This document shows positions 8,902 to 17,990 of a DNA stretch of 64,000 nt, one piece after another. The DNA comes from CAZLPW01 sp964561495 (lineage in GTDB: Bacteria; Fidelibacterota; Marinisomatia; Marinisomatales; UBA1611), in NCBI GenBank assembly GCA_964561495.1, contig CAZLPW010000003.1, positions 1-64,000 of the forward strand, given 5' to 3'. How positions within the stretch are numbered: position 1 is the first letter of the stretch; each line of letters starts with the position of its first letter. Made by a program: the position numbers and the translations under genes. The notes under the pieces were generated by a model, which saw nothing but the letters and a program-made list of their open reading frames with translations, searched no databases and was not told where the DNA came from.

Positions 8902-9693
8902 GTGAAAAATCTTTTAAAATCATTTTTAAAGAACATCGGTCTTTTAATACATAAATATCCCAAATCTGATTTTGAGTATTTATTAAACAAGAAAAGATAT
9001 GAAACTCAGACTGTTGATTTATTGGGTATGCCTTTTGATGTTTCTGATGCCCATTCTTTTTATTACAGCCACAGAGAGATTTTCATAGATTGCATTTATA
9101 AATTTAATACAAAGCAAAAAATACCAAAAATTATTGATTGTGGTTCAAATTATGGAACTAGTCTGGTTTATTTTAAAAGTTTGTATCCAAACTCTGAGAT
9201 TATTGGGATTGAGGCAGATCCAAATATTTTTTCATTTCTTGAGAAGAATATTAACTTAAGAAGTTTTAAAAACGTTACGTTGATAAATAAAGCTGTTTCT
9301 AATAAAAAAGGGAAAGTGAAATTTTACAGTGAGGGTGCTGATGGTGGCAGAATTCATAGTATGTCTGAATCAAAGAGTTCATACGAAGTAGAAACATTGT
9401 GTCTAGATGATATTATTGATGATGAAATTGATTTCCTGAAGATGGATATTGAAGGGGCTGAAACCGATGTTATATGTGGTTTAAAAAAGATAAGTAAGAT
9501 AAAAGAAATATTTATTGAGTATCACTCTTTTGCTGATAAGAATCAAACCTTAGACGTACTACTTAATTTCTTGAAAGAAAGCGGTTTTAGATATTATATA
9601 CAAACTATTTTTTGTAGCCCAAGACCATTAACTGAGTCAGATCTGCAGCTGGGGATGGATCTTCAGCTTAATATATTTGCAAAAAGATGCTAA
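8902..9693 (+). CDS. FkbM family methyltransferase
   Basis: A 263-residue protein from GTG at 8902. The SAM-binding loop is IIDCGSNYGTSLVYF, followed by IGIEADP. The FkbM signature segment FLKMDIEGAE is present at about residues 175-184. FkbM-type enzymes commonly O-methylate sugars in polysaccharides. It overlaps the glycosyltransferase gene downstream by 7 nt, so the two are probably co-translated. With 7432 and 8127 it makes a run of three methyltransferases. Confidence 0.85.
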   Translation: MKNLLKSFLKNIGLLIHKYPKSDFEYLLNKKRYETQTVDLLGMPFDVSDAHSFYYSHREIFIDCIYKFNTKQKIPKIIDCGSNYGTSLVYFKSLYPNSEIIGIEADPNIFSFLEKNINLRSFKNVTLINKAVSNKKGKVKFYSEGADGGRIHSMSESKSSYEVETLCLDDIIDDEIDFLKMDIEGAETDVICGLKKISKIKEIFIEYHSFADKNQTLDVLLNFLKESGFRYYIQTIFCSPRPLTESDLQLGMDLQLNIFAKRC

Positions 9694-10931
9694 AAGTACT
9701 CACCATAAATTCTCATGATAGCTTTGGAGGTGCAGCCAGAGCCGCATATAATTCATACATAGGATTAAAGTCAATTCCTTTAGATTCAAAAATGTTAGTT
9801 GCGTCTAAAGCAACAAAGGATTACAATGTTATAGCGCCTGAAGAACGCATTAAAAAATTTATTTCACTTATTGCACCACACATAGATGATTTGCCAAAAA
9901 AATATTTTTCCACTTCTAATGAAAATTTACATTCTCCAGCATGGTTTAGTTCAATTAAACATAAGCAGATATATGAAATTGACCCAGACATAATACATTT
10001 GCACTGGGTACAGGGAGGAGCTCTGTCGATTAAAGAAATTTCTAAGATAAAAAAGCCAATAGTTTGGACATTACATGATATGTGGCCTTTTTCTGGCGCT
10101 GAGCATTATTCAGACAACTCAGAAAGATACAAGGAGGGATACAAACGCTATAACCGTCCAAGTGGAGAGTCAGGATTTGACTTAAATAGATGGGTATGGA
10201 AAAGAAAGAAAAAATATTGGGATAAAATAGAAAACTTAACTATTGCTACACCAAGTAATTGGATGGCCGATTGTGCCCGAGAGAGTGTTCTTTTCAAGAA
10301 TCGAAGGATAGAGGTTGTTCATGTTGGTCTAGATCATAAACTCTATCGACCTATTGACAAAGCCAATGCTAGACATATATTAAATATTCCCCTAGAAAAG
10401 AAAATAATTCTTATTGGAGCCTTAAATTTTTTTAATGATAAAAGAAAAGGCGGTTCCCTTCTAAAAGAATCACTGAAAATTTTATCAAAAAAAGAAAACA
10501 ATGATAATGTAGAGCTATATGTTATGGGCATTTCTAAACCAAAAAATGAAGAAGATCTTTCTTTCAAAACTAGTTATTTTGGTTTTGGCAGAGATGATTT
10601 ATCTCTTGTATTGCTTTATTCAGCATCCGATGTGTTTATCTCTCCTTCAACTCAAGAAAATTTCTCTGCAATGGTTTTTGAATCATTATCATGTGGCCTG
10701 CCATCAGTAGCTTTTGATATTGGTGGCATGCCTGATATGATAAACCACAAGGGTAATGGGTATCTCGCGAGGGCTTTTGATACAAGAGATCTGGCAGAGG
10801 GTATAGATTGGGTTTTAAACGAAGGTGACTCTAAAAAATTGTCTGATAACGCGAGAAATTTTATACTCAAAGAGTGTACCCTTGAGATTCAAGCAAAAAG
10901 ATACCATGAAATCTATAAAAGCATGATTTAA
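9687..10931 (+). CDS. Glycosyltransferase family 4 (GT-B, retaining)
   Basis: A 414-residue protein. The N-terminal strand-loop is INSHDSFGGAARAAYN, the pattern seen in colanic-acid-type GT4 enzymes. HWVQGGALS and TLHDMWPFSG follow in the acceptor domain. The C-terminal donor domain contains STQENFSAMVFESLSCGLPSVAF, with the EX7E-type glutamates of the family, then IGGMPDMI. It adds a nucleotide-activated hexose to the lipid-linked repeat unit on the cytoplasmic face. Donor and linkage are unknown. Confidence 0.87.
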   Translation: MLKVLTINSHDSFGGAARAAYNSYIGLKSIPLDSKMLVASKATKDYNVIAPEERIKKFISLIAPHIDDLPKKYFSTSNENLHSPAWFSSIKHKQIYEIDPDIIHLHWVQGGALSIKEISKIKKPIVWTLHDMWPFSGAEHYSDNSERYKEGYKRYNRPSGESGFDLNRWVWKRKKKYWDKIENLTIATPSNWMADCARESVLFKNRRIEVVHVGLDHKLYRPIDKANARHILNIPLEKKIILIGALNFFNDKRKGGSLLKESLKILSKKENNDNVELYVMGISKPKNEEDLSFKTSYFGFGRDDLSLVLLYSASDVFISPSTQENFSAMVFESLSCGLPSVAFDIGGMPDMINHKGNGYLARAFDTRDLAEGIDWVLNEGDSKKLSDNARNFILKECTLEIQAKRYHEIYKSMI

Positions 10932-10974
10932 AATGATATTAACTACTATATTAAATAAGATAGGAATATAATCT

Positions 10975-11910
10975 ATGAATATATTAGTCACTGGTGGAGC
11001 TGGTTTTATTGGTAGTCATCTTGTTGATAGGCTTCTAGAGAAAGGGCACAGGGTAGTGTGTGTAGACAATTTTTTATTAGGCATAAAAGACAATTTAAGT
11101 AGCGCAATAAAAAGCCCTATGTTTCAATTGGATGAGTTTGATTTGCTTGATCTAAAGAGGCTGGATCTATTATTCCAGCAGGAGCATTTTGATATGGTAT
11201 ATCATTTAGCCGCTAACTCTGATATACAAAAAGGTATTAAGTCAACAGATACAGATCTTAATTTAACTTTTCTAATTACCTACAATGTTTTGGAGTGTAT
11301 GCGAAAGCATAATGTTCGAAAAATTTTGTTTACTTCTTCTCCAACTGTTTTTGGTAATCATGATGTCGCGCTTACAGAAGACCTTCCAATGAAGCCAGAA
11401 TCACTTTATGGGGCAAGTAAACTAGCCTCTGAGGCTTATGTACGGGCTTTTAGTGCTTTATATGGTATTCAATCATGGATTTTGAGGCTATCCAACATGG
11501 TTGGTGAGAGAACAACCCATGGTATTCTCTTTGATTTTGTAAAAAAAGTAAAAAAAAGCAAGGAAGAATTAATTGTATTAGGCGATGGAAACCAGTTTAA
11601 GCCTTATATGTATGTTGGGGAGCTAATAGACTGTATGTTTTTTGTTATTAATAATGCAAGTGAGCGAGTTAATATATTTAATGTGGGCCCTAAAGATGGG
11701 GTGAAGGTTTCTGTTATAGCAAAAATATTCCTTGAACATTTTGGCGAAGGTCAAAAAATAACATACACTGGAGGTCAGACCGGCTGGAAAGGGGATGTGC
11801 CTTTTTACAGCCACAACTCCGAAAAATTAAATATGCTTGGTTGGGAGCCTAAGCTTTCTTCAGAGGCTGCAATTAGAAAGGCAGTTACGAGAATTAAGGA
11901 AACACTTTGA
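10975..11910 (+). CDS. NAD-dependent epimerase/dehydratase (extended SDR)
   Basis: A 311-residue extended-SDR protein with GGAGFIG (residues 7-13), an Asp after strand 2 (CVDN), YHLAANSD, a TSSPTVFG segment, and an intact catalytic Tyr145-GAS-Lys149. It resembles UDP-glucose/GlcNAc 4-epimerase-type enzymes, but the precise reaction is not fixed by motifs. The gene ends with a 4-nt overlap with the next SDR gene, so the two may act on one NDP-sugar. Confidence 0.82.
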   Translation: MNILVTGGAGFIGSHLVDRLLEKGHRVVCVDNFLLGIKDNLSSAIKSPMFQLDEFDLLDLKRLDLLFQQEHFDMVYHLAANSDIQKGIKSTDTDLNLTFLITYNVLECMRKHNVRKILFTSSPTVFGNHDVALTEDLPMKPESLYGASKLASEAYVRAFSALYGIQSWILRLSNMVGERTTHGILFDFVKKVKKSKEELIVLGDGNQFKPYMYVGELIDCMFFVINNASERVNIFNVGPKDGVKVSVIAKIFLEHFGEGQKITYTGGQTGWKGDVPFYSHNSEKLNMLGWEPKLSSEAAIRKAVTRIKETL

Positions 11911-12815
11911 AAAATTATACGTCATCAACTGCCCATAGATTAAAAGGGAAAAAAATATTAATCGCAGGTTGTAATGGCTATATCGGCAGTGCACTAGCTA
12001 ATCAACTAGACCTTAATAACATTCCCTATATTGGTATTGATAAAACTAAGACGAATAGAAATAATGATTGTTTTAATTTAATTGAATATCGAAAAATTGA
12101 AAAAATAATAAAAGAAGAAGATCCAGATATTTTTTTCCATACAGCGACACACTCTGCGTTAGCATATAAGAATGAGTTTTTAAACTCTTTTAAAGAAGAC
12201 AACCTGGCTTTATTCAATATCCTATCTTTACTAAAAAATAATTATAATAAAGCAAGATTAATTTATTTTAGTTCATCATATGTCTATAGTGGTCACAAAA
12301 AAACTAATGTTGTTGATGAAGAAACGATTCTAAAACCCACTCATAATTTTGGTTTGGCGAAACATTTTTTTGAACAGCTAATTCAAAGGGAATACCCAAA
12401 CTGCAATATATTCAGGCTTTCCTCAGTTTTTGGTCAGGGAGAATATCTACATCCTAATGCTATTGAAGTGATGACCAGAGAGGCAATCAATGAAAAGTTG
12501 GTTGCTGTATGGGGCGCTGGAGATAGAAAAATGCAATATATATATTTAGAGGATGTGGTAAAGTGTTTATTACTTGTTGATACATTTAAAACTGGATTAT
12601 TCAATTTATGTGGAAACAATTATGTGTCCGTAAAAGAAACTGCTAGTTTTATAGCTGAATTCTTTGAAGTAAATGTAGAATTTTTAACTAATAAGATGGA
12701 AGGAGAAACCCTTTCGCAGATGGATAACAAAAAGGTTAGCGCTGAATCAAAATTAAATTTGTTTACTGATCATAGTGCTTCCTTAATTAGTTATTTAAAA
12801 ACAATGAAAAAATGA
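11907..12815 (+). CDS. SDR protein with Phe in place of the catalytic Tyr
   Basis: A 302-residue extended-SDR protein from TTG at 11907, overlapping the previous gene by 4 nt. The dinucleotide loop is GCNGYIG (residues 21-27), with IGID after strand 2, FHTATHSA, and FSSSYVYSG. The YxxxK site reads Phe148-GLA-Lys152: the Tyr position is Phe (codon ttt at 12348), although the Lys and the upstream Ser are kept. A mutation of this kind usually removes normal SDR catalysis, so the protein may be specialised, use another acid/base, or be a binding subunit for its neighbour at 10975. The frame is intact, so it is not an obvious pseudogene. Confidence 0.78.
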   Translation: MKNYTSSTAHRLKGKKILIAGCNGYIGSALANQLDLNNIPYIGIDKTKTNRNNDCFNLIEYRKIEKIIKEEDPDIFFHTATHSALAYKNEFLNSFKEDNLALFNILSLLKNNYNKARLIYFSSSYVYSGHKKTNVVDEETILKPTHNFGLAKHFFEQLIQREYPNCNIFRLSSVFGQGEYLHPNAIEVMTREAINEKLVAVWGAGDRKMQYIYLEDVVKCLLLVDTFKTGLFNLCGNNYVSVKETASFIAEFFEVNVEFLTNKMEGETLSQMDNKKVSAESKLNLFTDHSASLISYLKTMKK

Positions 12816-12825
12816 TTGGAAATAA

Positions 12826-13965
12826 ATGAGTAAAAAAAACAATCTTAAAGAAGGATCATACCGAGATTATATGGACAGAATTGCCCAGGAATCAATTCCT
12901 GCCTATGAACCTGATTTAGGTCTGGAAGAATTGCGCTTGTTAGAAGACGTTATAAAAAGTAACTGGATATCAGAAGGTAAATATGTTAGGATGTTTGAAG
13001 ACCAATTAAGGGGTTATTGTCAAAGAGATTATGCCTTAGCATTTAACAATTGTACTGCTGCACTAATAACAGGAATGAAAAGTTTAGGCATAGGAAGGGG
13101 TGATGATGTAATTGTCCAAAGTCTGGTTCATTCTGCAGACCCCAATTCAATCTCAGCTACAGGTGCAAATCCTATTTTTGCTGAGGTAGATGAGAAAACA
13201 TTATGTCTTTCCACTGAAACTATTCAAAAAGCCATGACGGAAAAGACTAAGGCTGTTTTATATGTGAGCCTATATGGTAATGCCGCTGACCTGGAAAACA
13301 TTACTAAATATTGTAGGGAAAATAAAATTATTTTAATCAATGACTGTGCTCCCGCGCTATTTGGTTTATATCACGATTCTCCTATTGCCTCCTTTGGTGA
13401 TTTTTCCACGCTATCTTTTTTTTCTGATAAGACTATAACAACTGGAGAAGGCGGAATGTTATTAACAAATAATGTTGAGCTTATAAACGAGTGCAATATC
13501 TATAAGCATGATGGAAGGAAAGAGCGTGGTGTAGATACTATAGAACGAAAAGGTTTTAACTATAGATTAACTGAGTTGCAAGCGGCAGTAGGTGTTGCTC
13601 AAATAAAAAGAAAAGATATATTTGTCAGTAAAAAGAAAAATAATCTAAAAATGTTTAACTCATTATTAGAGGGTGTAGATGAAGTTGTCTTGTTTAAATT
13701 TAATCCAAGGGGTGATATAGTGCCACACAGAAATATTATTTTTGTTCCAGATGCTCATGACCTGATCTCATATCTTGTTGATAATGGTGTTGGTGCAAGG
13801 ACATTATTTATGCCAATGCATTCACAGCCATGTTATGATGTAAATAATGACTTTCCAATTACTGAAAAGATTTATTCATCTGGAGTATGTTTGCCCTCTG
13901 CCCCATCATTGACTCAGAATGATATTGAATATATATGTGAACTGATAAAAAAGTATTTTAAGTAA
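12826..13965 (+). CDS. DegT/DnrJ/EryC1/StrS family PLP-dependent sugar aminotransferase
   Basis: A 379-residue protein in the usual family range. The PLP-binding Lys202 lies in FFSDKTITTGEGGM, the cofactor aspartate in INDCAPALFG (Asp173), and an N-terminal SNWISEGKYV..FE segment is typical. The usual Gln/His of the ED.AQ.HG motif differs (DCAPALFG). These enzymes transfer an amino group from glutamate to a keto sugar nucleotide. The closest comparisons in architecture are perosamine-synthase-like enzymes acting on GDP-4-keto-6-deoxymannose, which Gmd (25905) would supply. That pairing is inference. Confidence 0.87.
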   Translation: MSKKNNLKEGSYRDYMDRIAQESIPAYEPDLGLEELRLLEDVIKSNWISEGKYVRMFEDQLRGYCQRDYALAFNNCTAALITGMKSLGIGRGDDVIVQSLVHSADPNSISATGANPIFAEVDEKTLCLSTETIQKAMTEKTKAVLYVSLYGNAADLENITKYCRENKIILINDCAPALFGLYHDSPIASFGDFSTLSFFSDKTITTGEGGMLLTNNVELINECNIYKHDGRKERGVDTIERKGFNYRLTELQAAVGVAQIKRKDIFVSKKKNNLKMFNSLLEGVDEVVLFKFNPRGDIVPHRNIIFVPDAHDLISYLVDNGVGARTLFMPMHSQPCYDVNNDFPITEKIYSSGVCLPSAPSLTQNDIEYICELIKKYFK

Positions 13966-13977
13966 GGAAGGTATAAC

Positions 13978-15099
13978 TTGAAAAATATCCCTGCATCAAA
14001 GCCCTCATTTAGTGAAGATGATATTAGCTTTATTAATAAACATTTTAAAGAAATACTGAATGGGGAATCATACTTATCTCAATTTAAATATAGTTCTCAA
14101 TTTGAACAGGAATTTGCTAGCTATGTAGGAGCTAGCTTCGCAGTTTCTTGTAATAGTGGTACATCAGCATTAGAATTGATTTTTAGGGGCTTGGATGTTG
14201 TCGGGAAAGAAATTATTTTGCCATCAAATACATTTATTGCGACGGCGAATGCGATAATGAATGCTGGAGGTGTTCCTGTGTTTGCTGACTGTGATGATAG
14301 TATGTGTCTTGACTACCATGATGTTATCCAAAAAATTAATAAGAACACAGCAGGTATATGTCATGTCCATATTGGAGGTATTGTATCCGACTCTGCTTTA
14401 AAATTATCAAAATATTGCAAGGATAATGGACTCTATTTTGTTGAGGATGCTGCACAGGCTCATGGTTCGAAGAATCAAGGTATTAGCGCAGGAACATTAG
14501 GAGATGCTGCTGGCTTTAGTTTCTATTCGACTAAAGTAATGACAACTGGTGAGGGGGGTATTGTGACGACAAATAATCAAGAATTAGTTGATAAAATGAA
14601 GTCAAGTCGTGAATTTGGGAAAGAGAAAAAAGGTATTTTTACCAATTATCATACTAGGATTGGATACAACTGGCGAATGCCAGAGGTTTCTGCTTTGATG
14701 GGTATAAGACAGTTAAAATCAATCGAAGACTTTATTGAAAAAAGGCATTATATCGCCTCTATTTACGATTCTTTTTTAAATGATAGTAAACATATAACTA
14801 TCATCAAACCGCCAGAAAATTCTCGATTTAATTTTTTTAAATACACCGTTGTTTTAAAAAATTTTGATAGAGTATTATTTCACAAAACAATGGAAAAAAG
14901 AGGAGTCCAGCTAAGTGGCTATATTTATGAACTACCACTTCATAAGCAGCCAGTATTTCCAAAGCATAACGATATTAGTCTTCCCAAGACTGAGAAATTA
15001 TGTAGTACACATGTTTGTTTGCCTATTTATCCGTTATTAAATAAAGCTGAAGCTGAATATGTTGCTGAAAATGTTTTAGATATTTTTGATATGTTATAA
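13978..15099 (+). CDS. Second DegT/DnrJ/EryC1/StrS family aminotransferase
   Basis: A 373-residue protein from TTG at 13978, with an AAGGAAGG Shine-Dalgarno-like run just before it. The PLP lysine is Lys186 in FSFYSTKVMTTGEGG. The substrate motif is complete (FVEDAAQAHGS), as are CNSGTSALEL and LPSNTFIATANAI. It retains the canonical EDAAQAHG that the upstream paralogue has lost, so the two probably use different keto sugars. The adjacent pair suggests two amino sugars, or a diamino sugar, in the polymer. Confidence 0.87.
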   Translation: MKNIPASKPSFSEDDISFINKHFKEILNGESYLSQFKYSSQFEQEFASYVGASFAVSCNSGTSALELIFRGLDVVGKEIILPSNTFIATANAIMNAGGVPVFADCDDSMCLDYHDVIQKINKNTAGICHVHIGGIVSDSALKLSKYCKDNGLYFVEDAAQAHGSKNQGISAGTLGDAAGFSFYSTKVMTTGEGGIVTTNNQELVDKMKSSREFGKEKKGIFTNYHTRIGYNWRMPEVSALMGIRQLKSIEDFIEKRHYIASIYDSFLNDSKHITIIKPPENSRFNFFKYTVVLKNFDRVLFHKTMEKRGVQLSGYIYELPLHKQPVFPKHNDISLPKTEKLCSTHVCLPIYPLLNKAEAEYVAENVLDIFDML

Positions 15100-15112
15100 A
15101 TAATTTCGTTTG

Positions 15113-17011
15113 ATGAAGGTAATTATTTTAGCTGGAGGGAAGGGTACCCGTATGGGTAGCCTTACTGAATCAATTCCTAAACCAATGGTTCTTCTAGCTG
15201 GGAAGCCTGTTTTAGAACATCAAATAAATTTTTTAAAAAATTATGGCCTTACGGATATTTTTATGCTTTTAGGCCATAAAGGTGAGATAATTAAAAAATA
15301 TTTTAAAGAGGGAAAAGAATGGGGAGTTAAAATAAAATATTTTTTTGATCCAAAACCTTTAGGCACTGCAGGTTCCCTAAAAGAAATTGAAAAATTTATT
15401 TCAGAACCTTTTTTATTGTTTTATGGAGATACAATGATAGATATTGATCTCAGGCAATTCATTAGTTTTTATAATAAAAAGCAATCTATAGCATCACTAG
15501 TAGTACATCCAAATGATCATCCGAAAGATAGCGATCTCCTAGATATCGATAGTGAAAACTATGTAACCAGTTTTTTTCCTAAGCCACATGAGAGCGTTTC
15601 TTATTTGAGAAATCTAGTAAATGCGGCGTTATATATATTAGATCCAGAGATATTTGATTTTATTGATAAAGGTGTTTTCTCAGATTTTGGTAAAGAAATA
15701 TTCCCAAAGGTGTTGCGTAGGAGGAAATTAATTTCAGCATATAATACAACGGAATATATTAAAGACATTGGTACACCTGAACGTTTATTAGAAGTTGAAA
15801 AAGATTTTTTATCAGGTAAAGTTCATCGTTTCAATAAAATAAACAAACAAAAAGCAATTTTTTTGGATCGAGATGGCGTAATTAATCGAGAATCAGATCG
15901 AATCGATAATATCGAAAAGTTTAATTTATTGCCCCAGGTAATGGAATCAGTAAAAAAAATCAATGAATCGGATTTCTTAAATGTTGTTGTTACAAACCAA
16001 CCAATTGTAGCTAAAGGGTTCATATCTGAAAAAAAATTGTTAGAAATACACAATTATATGGAAACCCAATTCGGACTTGGAGGAGCATATTTTAATCGAA
16101 TATATTATTGTCCTCACCATCCAGAAAGAGGTCACAAGGGAGAAAAAAAAGAGTACAAAATTTTATGTAATTGTCGTAAACCTGGAACAGAAATGATTGA
16201 GCATGCTATAAAAGATATGAATATAGACCCTCGAGAATCGTTCATTATAGGTGACAGAACCGTTGATATAATGACAGGGATAAATTCAAAAATGGAAACA
16301 ATTTTACTAAGACAGGGATATGCGGGAAAAGATAAAAAATATGATTGCCAACCAGATTTTATTTTTAATGATTTATATGAAGCTACAAGTTTTATTCTAA
16401 ACGATTTTTATAAAATACTTTCAAAAATAAAAAAATATTTTAATAAAGTTAAGATTAAGAATAATAAGGCAATAATAGCCGTTGGCGGTTTATCTAGATC
16501 TGGGAAGACTACTTTTTCTTCTGTTTTAAAAAAATATTTTTTTGATCTTAGGATTAATGCTGTTTCGATCCAATTGGATAATTGGTTACTACCTGTGAGT
16601 GAAAGAAGTTCAACGATGGATGTCCGTGATAGATATCAGTATGATATTATTAAAAAAGATTTGAAACTTTTATTTGAAGGAGAAAAAATATTATTAAAAA
16701 AGTATGACTCTCAAAGCAGAGGGCAAAGAAAGTCTTCAGAACATCTCTCACTTGATAATTGTAGTGTAGTTGTACTCGAGGGTGTGGTTGCATTAGATAT
16801 TGGTTATATTAGAGACATAGTAGATCATTCTTTTTTTATAAAAACAGATGAATCTATTAGGAGAAGAAGATTTGAATCATTCTATCTTGATAAAGAATTC
16901 ACTAGAAAAGAAATTGACTCTTTATATATGGAAAGAAAACGTGATGAGTCCCCTATTGTAATAAATTCAGGGGAATATGCAAATCAAATAATAGAAATGG
17001 ATAATTTATGA
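15113..17011 (+). CDS. Three-domain fusion: HddC-like nucleotidyltransferase, GmhB-like phosphatase, uridine-kinase-like domain
   Basis: A 632-residue protein; I chose ATG 15113 over the TTG just before it because MKVIILAGGKGTRM begins the family exactly. Residues 1-235 form a nucleotidyltransferase (LAGGKGTRM, residues 6-14; IPKPM; YGDTMID at 104). Residues 247-430 form a HAD phosphatase (DRDGVIN at 252; zinc ligands Cys333, His335, Cys352, Cys354; IIGDRTVD), matching GmhB. Residues 448-632 form a P-loop domain (GGLSRSGKTT, 458-467, then LDNWLL and VVLEGV) resembling uridine kinase. The first two domains would dephosphorylate heptose 1,7-bisphosphate and activate the 1-phosphate. The kinase domain's substrate is unclear. 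It overlaps the GHMP kinase gene by 4 nt. Confidence 0.85.
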   Translation: MKVIILAGGKGTRMGSLTESIPKPMVLLAGKPVLEHQINFLKNYGLTDIFMLLGHKGEIIKKYFKEGKEWGVKIKYFFDPKPLGTAGSLKEIEKFISEPFLLFYGDTMIDIDLRQFISFYNKKQSIASLVVHPNDHPKDSDLLDIDSENYVTSFFPKPHESVSYLRNLVNAALYILDPEIFDFIDKGVFSDFGKEIFPKVLRRRKLISAYNTTEYIKDIGTPERLLEVEKDFLSGKVHRFNKINKQKAIFLDRDGVINRESDRIDNIEKFNLLPQVMESVKKINESDFLNVVVTNQPIVAKGFISEKKLLEIHNYMETQFGLGGAYFNRIYYCPHHPERGHKGEKKEYKILCNCRKPGTEMIEHAIKDMNIDPRESFIIGDRTVDIMTGINSKMETILLRQGYAGKDKKYDCQPDFIFNDLYEATSFILNDFYKILSKIKKYFNKVKIKNNKAIIAVGGLSRSGKTTFSSVLKKYFFDLRINAVSIQLDNWLLPVSERSSTMDVRDRYQYDIIKKDLKLLFEGEKILLKKYDSQSRGQRKSSEHLSLDNCSVVVLEGVVALDIGYIRDIVDHSFFIKTDESIRRRRFESFYLDKEFTRKEIDSLYMERKRDESPIVINSGEYANQIIEMDNL

Positions 17012-17985
17012 TAGGGACAAGGACACCTTTTAGGGTCAGTTTTATTGGTGGGGGTAGTGATTTAAAAGAATTTTATTCCAGGGCTCCAGGCTGTGTTTTA
17101 AGTACATCAATTGATAAATACATGTACATTTTTGTACATCCATTTTTTGATGAAAAAATTCAAGTAAAGTATTCAAAAACAGAACTAGTAGAAAATATTG
17201 AAGATATAAAACATCCTATTGTTAGAGAAATATTGTCAGAATTTAATTTGCAAGGAGTTGATATTAATTCCATAGCTGATATACCTGCTGGCACGGGTCT
17301 TGGCTCATCTAGCTCTTACACTGTTGGGCTATTACACGCACTATATGCCTACAGAGATGAAATAGTCTCACCAAACACTTTGGCTGAAAAAGCTTGCTAT
17401 ATCGAAATTGATGTTTTGAACGAGCCGATAGGGAAACAGGATCAATTTGCTGCTGCGTATGGGGGCTTAAACATAATAAGGTTTTTAGAAGATGGAAATG
17501 TAAAAATAGAACCTATTAAAATGGAGGAAGATGCATATAAGCAATTACAAAAATGCCTGATGATGTTTTATACTGGGACATCAAGAAGTGCATCGGAAGT
17601 TTTAATCGATCAGAAAAAAAATATAATTAGTGATAAAGACAAGTTTAATGCTCAGCTTATGATGACTCAAATGGTCGAAGAATCAAAAGACTGCTTGGTT
17701 AAATCAAACCTTGATGAATTTGGAGAAAAGCTTGATTCCAATTGGATATTAAAAAGAACATTGTCAAAAACTATTTCAAATTCAATTTTTGATGATATCT
17801 ATAATCTTGCAAAAGAAAGTGGCGCAATCGGAGGAAAAATTTTAGGAGCTGGCGGAGGTGGTTTTTTCTTGTTTTATTGTCCTCCTAGATACCAAGATAA
17901 ACTTAGATTTAATTTAAAAGATTTAAAGGAGGTCCCATTTAAATTCGATAAATATGGTTCGAAAATTATAAACATGGATAAGTAG
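17008..17985 (+). CDS. hddA: GHMP kinase, D-glycero-alpha-D-manno-heptose 7-phosphate kinase-like
   Basis: A 325-residue protein. It begins with the HddA-like RTPFRVSFIGGGSDL (residues 5-19), has the GHMP ATP loop PAGTGLGSSSS (93-103), and the C-terminal GGKILGAGGGGFFLFY. Known HddA phosphorylates D-glycero-D-manno-heptose 7-phosphate at O1. Its 4-nt overlap with the phosphatase/nucleotidyltransferase fusion and the presence of gmhA at 2843 fit a complete GDP-D-glycero-D-manno-heptose pathway. A fucokinase-like sugar-1-kinase is the main alternative. Confidence 0.85.
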   Translation: MIGTRTPFRVSFIGGGSDLKEFYSRAPGCVLSTSIDKYMYIFVHPFFDEKIQVKYSKTELVENIEDIKHPIVREILSEFNLQGVDINSIADIPAGTGLGSSSSYTVGLLHALYAYRDEIVSPNTLAEKACYIEIDVLNEPIGKQDQFAAAYGGLNIIRFLEDGNVKIEPIKMEEDAYKQLQKCLMMFYTGTSRSASEVLIDQKKNIISDKDKFNAQLMMTQMVEESKDCLVKSNLDEFGEKLDSNWILKRTLSKTISNSIFDDIYNLAKESGAIGGKILGAGGGGFFLFYCPPRYQDKLRFNLKDLKEVPFKFDKYGSKIINMDK

Positions 17986-17990
17986 AATTA

